46,794 bases of DNA from Candidatus Saganbacteria bacterium (GTDB lineage Bacteria > Margulisbacteria > WOR-1 > O2-12-FULL-45-9): the NCBI GenBank assembly GCA_016932255.1, contig JAFGDE010000001.1, positions 1 to 46,794 on the forward strand, given 5' to 3'. A program made the position numbers and the translations under genes. The notes below the pieces were generated by a model. The model was not told the DNA's origin. It saw only the letters and a program-made list of their open reading frames with translations, and searched no databases. The number at the start of each line of letters is the position of its first letter. Position 1 is the stretch's first letter. Shown here in pieces: positions 33,765 through 40,973 of this stretch.

Positions 33765-34791
33765 GATAGGTGAACTTCCTGTCCTCAAAGTTCCTGAAAG
33801 TATACTCTTTGCCCCGCTTGCGCACAACATACTTGGGGGTGAGCGGCAGCTTGCCGCCGCCGCCTTCCAGGTCAAGGATCAATTTTGGCACGGCCAGGCC
33901 TGAGGTGTGGCCGATCAACTGCCGCATGATCTTGAGCGCGCGCCTGATCGGCACGCGGAAGTGATAGGTGCCCTTGACCGCGTCAGGGATGTAGAGATAG
34001 TAAGGCCTGACCCTGACCTTGAGCAGTTCTTCACCGAGCTGCTTAAGCGTTCGGGCATCATCATTGACGCCTTTAAGCAGGACCGACTGGTTGCCCAGCA
34101 CCAGGCCCGCGTCACCTAGTCTGCGGCAGGCGGCCCTGGCTTCTTTGGTCAGTTCTTTCGGGTGATTGAAATGGGTCATCAGGTAGAGCGGCTGGTGCTT
34201 CTTTAGTAAACGACAAAGCTGCGGCGTGATCCGCTGCGGCAGGCTAAAGACCGCCCGGGTGTCGACCCTGATGATCTCAACATGGCCGATCGACCTGAGT
34301 GCCTTGAGGTATTTTTCGATCAGCCTGTCCTCAAGCATCAGGGGATCACCGCCGGACAGGATCACATCCCTGATGCGCTGGTGTTTTTTAATATAGGCGA
34401 TGGCCGCGCGGAAGTCCTTGGGCTTGAGCGTGACGTACTCAAAGCCGATCTGGCGTTTCCTGGTGCAAAATCTGCAGTAGCTGGCGCAGACATTGGAAAC
34501 ATAGAGCAGCACCCGGTCAGGATAGCGGTGGATCAGTCCCTTGACCGGACTGTATTTCTCTTCCTTGAGCGGATCGGTCTGGCCGTGGCCGTCCTTAAGC
34601 TCTTTCTGGTCAGGCACGCACTGCCGCCAGACCGGGCCTGACCGGCTGATCAGGCCAAGCAGATAGGGATTGATCCTGGCCGGATACTGCTCCAGCACCC
34701 GCGCCATTTCTCCAGGTTCAAGGCCGAGCTTGCCGGCCAGCTTGTCCGGGCTGGTCAGGCTCTGGGCTAAAAGCTTCTGCCATTTTTCCAT
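33754..34791 (-). CDS. KamA-family radical SAM lysine 2,3-aminomutase-like enzyme
   Basis: 345 residues, shorter than classical KamA (about 416). Radical SAM cluster Cys102, Cys106, Cys109 (CASYCRFC), SAM motif SGGDP, and the PLP site GGGGK with Lys314. Asp270 (YLYIPD) and Asp307 (LILD) correspond to the two Asp that hold the lysine side-chain amine in Clostridium LAM. Their spacing to each other (37) and to the PLP Lys (7) equals the LAM spacing. EpmB lacks the GGGGK arrangement, so this is LAM-like rather than EF-P modifying. Predicted reaction: L-lysine to L-beta-lysine. Starts 3 bp after the deacetylase-like gene and overlaps dehydrogenase B. Confidence 0.88.
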   Translation of the reverse strand: MEKWQKLLAQSLTSPDKLAGKLGLEPGEMARVLEQYPARINPYLLGLISRSGPVWRQCVPDQKELKDGHGQTDPLKEEKYSPVKGLIHRYPDRVLLYVSNVCASYCRFCTRKRQIGFEYVTLKPKDFRAAIAYIKKHQRIRDVILSGGDPLMLEDRLIEKYLKALRSIGHVEIIRVDTRAVFSLPQRITPQLCRLLKKHQPLYLMTHFNHPKELTKEARAACRRLGDAGLVLGNQSVLLKGVNDDARTLKQLGEELLKVRVRPYYLYIPDAVKGTYHFRVPIRRALKIMRQLIGHTSGLAVPKLILDLEGGGGKLPLTPKYVVRKRGKEYTFRNFEDRKFTYHDV

Positions 34792-34794
34792 AAG

Positions 34795-35601
34795 TTATTT
34801 CGCTGCCTCAGCCAGGACCTGCCGGCAGTTGATGAACTTGCCATAGCGTTTGAGCAGCAGCAGGGCCAGCCTGATCTTGAGCTTCATCTGCCAGGAAGCA
34901 AAGTCATAGGTATGGGCCAGCACAGAGACGATCTGCTTGCCGGGCCGGCGTTTGATCTTGCGGGCTTTTTGCCAGATCGACCAGAGCGACTGCCTTTCGA
35001 CGTAAATGCCCAGCGGCACTTCCATGATATTACTGCCGCCGGGCTTGCGGTGGTCCTCGTAGGCCATGCGGTAGAGATTTTCCGGCGCGCCCTGCCAGTC
35101 AGAGACCAGCTGGCCGTTGGTCACCAGGTGGCGGCCCGGTTCGCAGGAAAAATCCAGGAAGACCCCGCTCTCTTCCAGGATAGGAATGGTCTTGGGGCTG
35201 AAGGTCATGAAGCCGCCGCGGTAGCAGCGCGGTGTCAGGCCATTCTCGCGGAACTTTTCCACCTGTCGGGTAATAGCTTTTTCCATCCTGGCCTGGTTAT
35301 CATAATACCAGGCCAGGTAGAGGTCTTCTTCATGGCAGTGCACGCCAATCTCGCCGCCGCCTACCTCGATCTGCTGCCAAAGAGCGATGAACTGCGGCTG
35401 GAAGAAGAAACTCGGCACCAGCGGTGATGAATGGACAAAATGAACGAACCGGCCGTTGATCACTTTGGCTAATTCAATCTCAGCCCTGACCAGCTGTTCC
35501 AGCCTGGCAGTATCGGGCCGGCGTCTGGCTTCGGGCAGTTTGATTCGAAAATATTCATCCCAGTCGCCGTCAATGGTAAAGACCCAAAAGACTTGCCCCA
35601 T
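34795..35601 (-). CDS. Polysaccharide deacetylase-like (NodB-fold) protein
   Basis: 268 residues with no signal peptide. The N-terminus FTIDGDWDEYF has the Asp-Asp metal/base motif, GVHCHEED carries the His-x-His metal site, and CYRGGFMTFSP matches the third motif region. The C-terminal HTYDF may provide the last catalytic His. These features place it in the carbohydrate deacetylase/YdjC-like superfamily, but the motifs differ from CE4 enzymes. A cytoplasmic small-molecule deacetylase is possible. It lies 5 bp after ispE and 3 bp before the KamA-like gene. Confidence 0.72.
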   Translation of the reverse strand: MGQVFWVFTIDGDWDEYFRIKLPEARRRPDTARLEQLVRAEIELAKVINGRFVHFVHSSPLVPSFFFQPQFIALWQQIEVGGGEIGVHCHEEDLYLAWYYDNQARMEKAITRQVEKFRENGLTPRCYRGGFMTFSPKTIPILEESGVFLDFSCEPGRHLVTNGQLVSDWQGAPENLYRMAYEDHRKPGGSNIMEVPLGIYVERQSLWSIWQKARKIKRRPGKQIVSVLAHTYDFASWQMKLKIRLALLLLKRYGKFINCRQVLAEAAK

Positions 35602-35606
35602 TGTTT

Positions 35607-36440
35607 CTAGGATATTCCCACAAGCTCAATGCCCTTGTCAACCGTTTCGATCAAGAACGACCGCGGATAGCGCGCCTTTATCTCCAACAATATTTTTCGA
35701 GCGTCGCTCTGATGTCGGCAGACGCCAAAGACCGACGGCCCGGAACCGGACATCTGGGCTTCCACACAACCCAGTTTAACCAGCTTCTCTTTGATATCAG
35801 CGATCTCTTCATGTTTTTCCACGACCACAGGCTCCAGGTCGTTCTTGATGCCGTCCGGCGCTTCGATATGCAGGCGGTCGAACTCATCATAAGCCCATTT
35901 CGTGGAAACATGGATATCAGGGCAGACCAGAATAAAATACGTTCTCGGCCACGGCTCTTGTTTATCAACGATCTCGCCCCTGCCCTGGACCAGGCAGGTG
36001 CCGCCGGTCAGACAAAAAGGCACATCTGACCCAATTTGAGCTCCCAATGATAACAATCCTTCATTCCGTATTCTGCATGCCGCATTCTGCATTTGATCTA
36101 ATCCATAAAGCACTGCGGCAGCGTCAGCCGAGCCGCCAGCCAGCCCCGCAGCCATGGGAATATGCTTCTCAATATGTATCCTCACTCCCATTTTCGATTC
36201 TCGATTTTCTATTTTCGATTTTCGAAAAAGTTCAGCCGCCTTATAAACAAGGTTCTCCTTGCCCGTGGGTACATTTGGATCGTCGCAGGCAACTGCTATC
36301 CCTGAGTCGATTGGTTCAAGCGTAATAACATCATAGAGAGAGACCGACTGCATGACAGATTCAAGGTCATGATAGCCGTCAGGCCGTCTGGCAAAGACTC
36401 TGAGAGACAGGTTCAGCTTGGCAAAAGCCTTCAGCTTCAA
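35607..36440 (-). CDS. ispE: 4-diphosphocytidyl-2-C-methyl-D-erythritol kinase
   Basis: 277 residues of the GHMP kinase fold. N-terminal KAFAKLNLSLRVFARRPDGYH, the GHMP phosphate loop MAAGLAGGSADAAAVLYGLD, and C-terminal MSGSGPSVFG are diagnostic for IspE, the ATP-dependent kinase of the MEP isoprenoid pathway. The start is TTG 36440, nine bases after the rpsT stop; it gives the exact family N-terminus. Two surface segments (about residues 81-92 and 125-135) are coded by AT-rich simple-repeat DNA unlike the rest of the gene. Confidence 0.95.
   Translation of the reverse strand: MKLKAFAKLNLSLRVFARRPDGYHDLESVMQSVSLYDVITLEPIDSGIAVACDDPNVPTGKENLVYKAAELFRKSKIENRESKMGVRIHIEKHIPMAAGLAGGSADAAAVLYGLDQMQNAACRIRNEGLLSLGAQIGSDVPFCLTGGTCLVQGRGEIVDKQEPWPRTYFILVCPDIHVSTKWAYDEFDRLHIEAPDGIKNDLEPVVVEKHEEIADIKEKLVKLGCVEAQMSGSGPSVFGVCRHQSDARKILLEIKARYPRSFLIETVDKGIELVGIS
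36061..36094. repeat. Repeat tract ATTCTGCAT inside ispE
   Basis: Imperfect copies of an ATTCTGCAT/ATGCCGC word within ispE, encoding QMQNAACRIRNE on the minus strand. Such tracts are often found dispersed in genomes; only one tract of this type is seen in the window. Confidence 0.5.
36190..36225. repeat. Repeat tract ATTTTCGATT inside ispE
   Basis: Three to four copies of ATTTTCGATT-like units, encoding SKIENRESKMG on the minus strand just before the conserved GVRIHIEKHIP strand of IspE. Markedly AT-richer than the flanking coding sequence. Confidence 0.6.
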
Positions 36441-36449
36441 GTGTCGGTT

Positions 36450-36713
36450 TTACTTCGCTTTATTAGCCGCTGCCATTAAACGTGATTTCTTGCGGGCTGC
36501 TTTATTGCGATGCAGTATACCCCGCTCAACTGCTTTATCGATAATGGAAACAGTCTTGCGGATAAGGCTTTGGCTCTCCCCTGATTTTGCTCTGATAGCG
36601 CGCTCAGCTGCTTTAAAAGCGTTCTTGATGTTCTTTTTTGCTGCCAGGTTCCTGGCCTGGCGCTTCTTTGCCTGCCTGGCCCGTTTGATGCCTGATCTCG
36701 ATCTTAATACCAT
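36450..36713 (-). CDS. rpsT: 30S ribosomal protein S20
   Basis: 87 residues, Ala/Lys/Arg-rich, helical: RSGIKRARQAKKRQARN at the N-terminus, then KNAFKAAERAIR, VSIIDKAVERGILHRNKAARKKSRL and a final AANKAK. This is the full S20 pattern and length; S20 binds 16S rRNA. AGGAGG precedes the ATG, and a promoter lies at 36797-36826. It heads the operon with ispE and the KamA-like cluster. Confidence 0.96.
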   Translation of the reverse strand: MVLRSRSGIKRARQAKKRQARNLAAKKNIKNAFKAAERAIRAKSGESQSLIRKTVSIIDKAVERGILHRNKAARKKSRLMAAANKAK

Positions 36714-36764
36714 TATTTCCTCCTAATTCAGATTGTTTTTCTTAGTTCACTAGCCACAAGCCTG

Positions 36765-36781
36765 CCTGCCTGTCAGGCAGG
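36765..36781. repeat. Inverted repeat in the rpsT leader
   Basis: CCTGCCTG, T, CAGGCAGG (36765-36781): two perfect 8-bp arms around one base, in the predicted 5' leader of the rpsT mRNA. It may be a dispersed repeat or a leader structure for autoregulation. Confidence 0.6.
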
Positions 36782-36791
36782 GCAGTCAGGG

Positions 36792-36821
36792 TTGACATTA
36801 TACCTCATTTTCCAGTATCAT
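36792..36821 (+). promoter_or_regulatory. Promoter of accDA
   Basis: TTGACA (36792-36797), 18-nt spacer, TATCAT (36816-36821), followed 10 nt later by the TTG start of accD. Its -35 shares bases with the -10 of the rpsT promoter and the reverse, so the two should compete for polymerase. Confidence 0.55.
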
Positions 36822-36826
36822 ATCAA
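36797..36826 (-). promoter_or_regulatory. Promoter of the rpsT operon
   Basis: Minus strand: TTGATA (36826-36821), 18-nt spacer, TATAAT (36802-36797). It overlaps the divergent accD promoter almost completely. Confidence 0.6.
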
Positions 36827-36831
36827 GCACT

Positions 36832-37692
36832 TTGAGTATCCACGAATGGTTCAAGCGCAAGCAAAAGGCCAAAGAGCCTGTACAAACCCGCGAAAGACTT
36901 GATATCCCCGGAAATCTCTGGGTCAAGTGCTATAAATGCGGCCAGGCCATCTTTTCACGCGACCTGGAGGCGAACCTCAAGGTCTGCCCCAAGTGTCAAT
37001 ACCACTTCCGGCTGACCGCGGGCGAGCGTATCAGGCAGCTGGTGGATGAGGGTACTTTCAAGGAGATCGACCCCAAGGTGCGTTCCAGGGATTTCCTTGA
37101 GTTCAAGGATTCCCGGCCCTATGCCAAGCGCATCGAGGCCAGCATCCTCAAGTCGAGCCTGTCGGACGCCATTGTCACCGGCACCTGCCAGATAGCCAAA
37201 CAGCCCGCAGCCCTGGGCATCATGGATTTCTCTTTCATGGGCGGCAGCATGGGTTCGGTCGTGGGGGAAAAGATCGCCCGGTTGATCGAGCTGGCCTGCG
37301 AAAAGAAGCTGCCGGTGATCATCCTTTCAGCTTCAGGCGGCGCGCGCATGCAGGAAGGTATCATGAGCCTGATGCAGATGGCCAAGACCTCGGCAGCGCT
37401 GGGCAAGCTGCGCGAGACCGGTCTGCCCTATGTCTCGATCTGCACTGACCCGACCACCGGAGGAACGTCAGCCAGCTACGCTATGCTGGGCGACATCAAC
37501 ATTGCCGAACCCAATGCTTTGATCGGTTTTGCCGGGCCGCGGGTCATTGAGCAGACAATCCGGCAGAAGCTGCCGCCGGGTTTCCAACGGTCCGAATACC
37601 TGCTCGAGCACGGCATGATCGATGTGGTCTGCCACAGAAAGGAGCTCCGGCTAACCCTTAGCCGGATACTGAACTGGTTCAATGAAAGATAA
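36832..37692 (+). CDS. accD: Acetyl-CoA carboxylase carboxyltransferase beta subunit
   Basis: 286 residues. The N-terminal zinc finger has four Cys (CYKCG, then CPKCQYH), as usual for AccD. The crotonase-like carboxyltransferase domain has FMGGSMGSVVGEKI, ASGGARMQEG and TTGGTSASYA. With AccA it transfers the carboxyl group from biotin to acetyl-CoA to make malonyl-CoA. The start is TTG 36832 (SIHEWFKRK, matching AccD N-termini), with no Shine-Dalgarno sequence. It overlaps accA by 11 bp. Confidence 0.96.
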   Translation: MSIHEWFKRKQKAKEPVQTRERLDIPGNLWVKCYKCGQAIFSRDLEANLKVCPKCQYHFRLTAGERIRQLVDEGTFKEIDPKVRSRDFLEFKDSRPYAKRIEASILKSSLSDAIVTGTCQIAKQPAALGIMDFSFMGGSMGSVVGEKIARLIELACEKKLPVIILSASGGARMQEGIMSLMQMAKTSAALGKLRETGLPYVSICTDPTTGGTSASYAMLGDINIAEPNALIGFAGPRVIEQTIRQKLPPGFQRSEYLLEHGMIDVVCHRKELRLTLSRILNWFNER

Positions 37693-38662
37693 GAGCAAAA
37701 AGCTTAGCGGCATCATGCTGGATTTCGAAAAGCCGCTCCAGGAGTTGTATGACAAGCTGGACAACCTGACGGCTGTTTCGGACGAAGGCAAGCTGGAGAT
37801 GACAGAGGAGATCCGGCTGATGGAAAAGCGCATTGAAAGCGCCCGCCGTGACATTTATTCCAAATTGACGCCGATCCAGATCGTGCAGGTCGCCCGGCAC
37901 ATGAAGCGGCCGACCACGCTCGAGCACATTGACAGTATCTTCACCGATTTTGTCGAGCTGCACGGCGACCGCAATTTTGCGGATGACCCTGCCCTGGTGA
38001 CCGGCATTGCCAAGCTGGACAGCCGCTCGGTCGTGGTCATGGGCCATCAGAAAGGCCGCACGACCAAGGAGAACATTTACCGCCGTTTCGGCATGGCCAA
38101 CCCCGAGGGGTATCGCAAGGCACTGCGGGTAATGCGGATCGCTGAGCGCTACAACAAGCCGATCATCTCGTTCATCGACACATCGGGCGCATATCCGGGC
38201 ATCGGTGCTGAAGAGCGCGGCCAGGCCGAGGCCATTGCCAAGAACCTGCGCGAGATGGCCGAGCTGACCGTGCCTTTTATTGCTGTTGTCACTGGTGAAG
38301 GCGGTTCCGGCGGGGCGCTGGGCATTGGCATGGGCAACCGCGTCTTGATGCTCGAATTTGCCATTTACTCGGTCATCTCTCCTGAAGGCTGCGCTTCTAT
38401 TTTATTCCGCGACGCCAAGCGGGCCAACGAGGCGGCTGTGGCCATGAAGATCACGGCGCCGGACCTGCTGGAGCTCGGGGTGGTCGATGAGATCATCAAG
38501 GAGCCGATCGGCGGCGCGCACAGTGACGGCAAATTGACTTCACATCTGATCAAGGCGGCGATCATCAAGAACCTCGACCCGCTGCTCAAGCTTTCCCATC
38601 GTGAACTTATCGCCGACCGCTACAATAAATTCCGCAAGATGGGCGTGTTCTTAGAGGACTGA
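37682..38662 (+). CDS. accA: Acetyl-CoA carboxylase carboxyltransferase alpha subunit
   Basis: 326 residues. N-terminal helical region (LDFEKPLQELYDKLDNL), then the carboxyltransferase core: FTDFVELHGDRNFADDPALV, FIDTSGAYPGIGAEERGQAE, GEGGSGGALGIGMGN and ISPEGCASILFRD, all diagnostic for AccA. Translational overlap with accD (11 bp) supports equal amounts of the two subunits. The 3' end overlaps the convergent unknown gene by 12 bp. Confidence 0.97.
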   Translation: MKDKSKKLSGIMLDFEKPLQELYDKLDNLTAVSDEGKLEMTEEIRLMEKRIESARRDIYSKLTPIQIVQVARHMKRPTTLEHIDSIFTDFVELHGDRNFADDPALVTGIAKLDSRSVVVMGHQKGRTTKENIYRRFGMANPEGYRKALRVMRIAERYNKPIISFIDTSGAYPGIGAEERGQAEAIAKNLREMAELTVPFIAVVTGEGGSGGALGIGMGNRVLMLEFAIYSVISPEGCASILFRDAKRANEAAVAMKITAPDLLELGVVDEIIKEPIGGAHSDGKLTSHLIKAAIIKNLDPLLKLSHRELIADRYNKFRKMGVFLED

Positions 38663-40246
38663 GCCTGACAAAAAGACCACTTTTGAGAGTGTTTCCACGC
38701 CGGCCTCATTGCCTTCTACCGGCTGGGCTGCCAGCTCGATCGGCCGGGATAAAGCCAGAGAGGTCAGCGGCCAGCCTCTGAAGCTCTGTGATCCCTTATC
38801 GCGCCGGGCGCTAAGCCTGTTGATCGACACGTTGACAAAAGGCGGCCCGCCCTGGACCGCGGTCAGGACAGGCACGATCTCCAGCAACGAGCCGTTCTCT
38901 GTAAAGGCCAGGACCGGCTGCTGCCAGTCAGAGTGACCTGATAATCTTTGAGTGTAGCCTTTTTCCACGGCGATCCTGGGGAAAGCGTTAAAACGCAGCA
39001 GCCAGTTGAGCGCCATGATATCCCAAACGAACTGGCGGTCAAGCTCGATCCCGCCCAGGCTGAAGCCGGCGTCAAAGGCATATTCAGCCAGGTCAAGCAC
39101 GCGCGGATGGAAGCCGGGCGGCACCAGGTCAAGGTAGGATTCCCTGCCCAGGCTTTGCCTGACAGCTTCGATCTTGCCGAGCAGCTCCGGCAGATCAGCG
39201 CGGCTGCCGATCAGCGGATCGATCTGGGTTTTGGCCAGTTCAGTTGTTGAAGCCAGGGCATTGGGATCAACCTGGTCCAGGGAATGCACCAGTTCGCCGT
39301 TCTTGGCCTGCTGGTGCAGTCTGGCAGCCACGGCCCGGTCAATCGCGTCCTGCCGGACAACAGGGAAAGCCTGCAAGCCGTCGGCAACGTCATCAATTGA
39401 ATCGCGGTCCAGGCTGGGCAGCAGTGCCTGCGGGTCGATCCCCAGTCTTTTCAAGGCCTCGACCTGCTGTTCCGGGGACAATTCCTGGAACAGCATCGGG
39501 TTTTCTTCACCGTCAACCATGACCTTAAGCGGGCTGGTGCGTTTGCCCGGCCCGGTCAGGATCTCCAGCGGCGGGTCAAAGACCAGTCGCAGGCGGAGCC
39601 GGGCGCTGCTGCTGTCTCCGCTATAGCCCAGGGGCAAGAGGATCGTGTCATTGGGCTGCAGTTCAAACCCGGGGCCCAGCGCGGACTGGCTCAGATGCCG
39701 GAGCGTGAAGTTCCTCTGGCCGTTTAGCGCGGTCTGCGCGATCAGGTGGACATTGACCGTATAAGTGGACTGGTCAGCGGTCTCAAGCAGGCGCAATTCG
39801 AATTCCCGGCCGATCTCAGCGGCTGAGCAGCCCTCTGCGGTCAGGCAGAAGAGCTGGAAGCTGGGATGGAAATCGTTGCGCCGCGCGATCATGACGCTTT
39901 CTTTGCCCAGCACCCTAAGGCTGACACCTTCAACTGAGCGCTCGATCGCCACATGATCGGGCTCCAGGGTAACAGTCCTGACCAATGACGCCAGCAGACC
40001 TTTTTTAAGCGACAGGCCGAACCGGCCGCGTGTGCCGACATGCATTATCCTGCTTTCATCAAAACGCAGTTTACTGCCGAACAAAGTGAATTCCAGGTCG
40101 GTCGGACCTTTAGGCAGCAGGCGGCCGAAAACGCCTGCCTGTTGTTTGACCAATCTGCCGAGCAGGATATTGTCAGCCACATGGTTGAGACTGCTGAAGT
40201 TGTGCAAGCGCACCCTGGCAGCGACCGAACCCTTGGTAATGATCAT
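38651..40246 (-). CDS. 531-residue protein of unknown family
   Basis: ATG 40246 is preceded by AGGAGGAA. No signal peptide and no membrane helix. The N-terminal half looks beta-rich (SLRVLGKESVMIARRND, TYTVNVHLIAQTALNGQRNF, ILLPLGYSGDSSSARLRLRL), while residues about 255-380 are helical and acidic (LSPEQQVEALKRLGIDPQAL, LPELLGKIEAVRQSLGRESY). The end returns to beta pattern (ENGSLLEIVPVLTA, PPFVNVSINRL). I do not recognise it. A cytoplasmic or non-classically exported multi-domain protein; convergent with accA. Confidence 0.8.
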   Translation of the reverse strand: MIITKGSVAARVRLHNFSSLNHVADNILLGRLVKQQAGVFGRLLPKGPTDLEFTLFGSKLRFDESRIMHVGTRGRFGLSLKKGLLASLVRTVTLEPDHVAIERSVEGVSLRVLGKESVMIARRNDFHPSFQLFCLTAEGCSAAEIGREFELRLLETADQSTYTVNVHLIAQTALNGQRNFTLRHLSQSALGPGFELQPNDTILLPLGYSGDSSSARLRLRLVFDPPLEILTGPGKRTSPLKVMVDGEENPMLFQELSPEQQVEALKRLGIDPQALLPSLDRDSIDDVADGLQAFPVVRQDAIDRAVAARLHQQAKNGELVHSLDQVDPNALASTTELAKTQIDPLIGSRADLPELLGKIEAVRQSLGRESYLDLVPPGFHPRVLDLAEYAFDAGFSLGGIELDRQFVWDIMALNWLLRFNAFPRIAVEKGYTQRLSGHSDWQQPVLAFTENGSLLEIVPVLTAVQGGPPFVNVSINRLSARRDKGSQSFRGWPLTSLALSRPIELAAQPVEGNEAGVETLSKVVFLSGSVL

Positions 40247-40371
40247 TGTTCCTCCTGAGACTGAATAAATAATGTTATCTGACTATATATCGTAAGAAGC
40301 TGACGGAATTTCAGTTGCAACTGTTTAATCTTGAAAAAATCACCGATCTATGAGAAAATCATTATCTCGCA

Positions 40372-40394
40372 GGCGCTGAGCTTGTCGAAGTGCC
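40372..40394 (+). repeat. REP-like hairpin reaching into the tRNA-Leu 5' end
   Basis: GGCGCT (40372-40377), GAGCTTGTCGA, AGTGCC (40389-40394). The core CTGAGCTTGTCGAAG is the well-known REP-like word found between genes in many bacteria. Its right arm shares three bases with the acceptor stem of the tRNA that starts at 40392. Confidence 0.55.
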
Positions 40395-40476
40395 GCTGTG
40401 GTGGAATTGGCAGACACGCTAGACTCAAAATCTGGTGAGGTTTACCCTCGTGTCGGTTCGACTCCGACCAGCGGCA
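40392..40476 (+). tRNA. tRNA-Leu (anticodon CAA)
   Basis: 85 nt. Acceptor GCCGCTG pairs with CAGCGGC (40469-40475), discriminator A. Anticodon stem CTAGA/TCTGG with loop CTCAAAA (anticodon CAA, reads UUG), a class II variable arm, and T-arm GTCGG TTCGACT CCGAC. CCA is not encoded. Confidence 0.95.
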
Positions 40477-40554
40477 ATTAAATGACTGTTATTTCTGGTA
40501 TAATTCCGGATATAACACTCATTTGACATTTGTAATTTGAAATTTATTTGATAT

Positions 40555-40638
40555 GCCCAGGTGGCGGAATTGGCAGACGCGCATGATTCAGGTTCATGTG
40601 GGGTCACACCCATGGAGGTTCAAGTCCTCTCCTGGGCA
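40555..40638 (+). tRNA. tRNA-Leu (anticodon CAG)
   Basis: 84 nt. Acceptor GCCCAGG pairs with CCTGGGC (40631-40637), discriminator A. Anticodon stem CATGA/TCATG with loop TTCAGGT (anticodon CAG, reads CUG), a long variable arm GGGTCACACCC, and T-arm GGAGG TTCAAGT CCTCT. CCA is not encoded. A TTGACA at 40523-40528 in the 78-nt spacer may belong to a promoter, but no good -10 box fits. Confidence 0.95.
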
Positions 40639-40671
40639 AATAAAAATCCGAGCTGGTGAGGATTTTTATTT
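40638..40671. terminator. Bidirectional terminator after tRNA-Leu(CAG)
   Basis: Perfect 12-bp inverted repeat AAATAAAAATCC (40638-40649) and GGATTTTTATTT (40660-40671) with a 10-nt loop. The right arm is T-rich on the + strand, which suits termination of the tRNA transcript. It begins at the discriminator base. Confidence 0.7.
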
Positions 40672-40742
40672 CCTGTGCCTGCGCCTGTTCCTCGGATTTT
40701 TATAGGCCTAGGGAAAGGCACAGGAACAGGATTAGGCGCAGG
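40672..40742. repeat. Shuffled inverted repeat region
   Basis: Left block CCTGTGCCT-GCGCCT-GTTCCT (40672-40692); right block AGGCACAGG-AACAGG, then AGGCGCAGG (40716-40742). Complementary modules appear in altered order. The word GGATTTTTAT of the terminator arm recurs at 40694-40703 between the blocks. The 40639-40973 stretch otherwise holds only the terminator and the gene remnant below. Confidence 0.55.
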
Positions 40743-40747
40743 AATTA

Positions 40748-40915
40748 TTATATACGCTTCTCTATGCTAAAGATCAGGGCTTGCAAGTCACCGGCGATAC
40801 ATTCAAACTCATTCTTATGCAGTTGAATGATATCCTCACCTGCCAATTGGTATACAACAATTAGGTCAAGCGCACCCGCGCATTCATAATATGTGTCCTT
40901 CGCACTGCTGCGGAT
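40748..40915 (-). pseudogene. Remnant of a four-helix-bundle family gene (C-terminal part)
   Basis: Minus-strand frame of 55 codons ending in two TAA stops: SAKDTYYECAGALDLIVVYQ, then LAGEDIIQLHKNEFECIAGDLQALIFSIEKRI. It resembles the C-terminal half of S23/four-helix-bundle proteins (ECxxxLD pattern, helix, LxxLIxSI). An in-frame TAA lies just upstream (40916-40918), and there is no start codon or ribosome-binding site. A 5'-truncated fragment is the best reading. Confidence 0.45.
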
Positions 40916-40973
40916 TTAGGATTTTACCCCAACCCTGGCAATAAGTTTGCTACTCCCCCAAAGGAGATGCTTT

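Noticed and set aside
33765-33875. N-terminal extension of dehydrogenase B
   Set aside because: It reads out of frame through the end of the KamA-like gene; the paralog starts at the equivalent of ATG 33764.
33754-34791. EpmB (EF-P lysine modification) identity for the KamA-like gene
   Set aside because: GGGGK and the two lysine-binding Asp match LAM; EpmB has a different PLP-loop. No efp or epmA is nearby.
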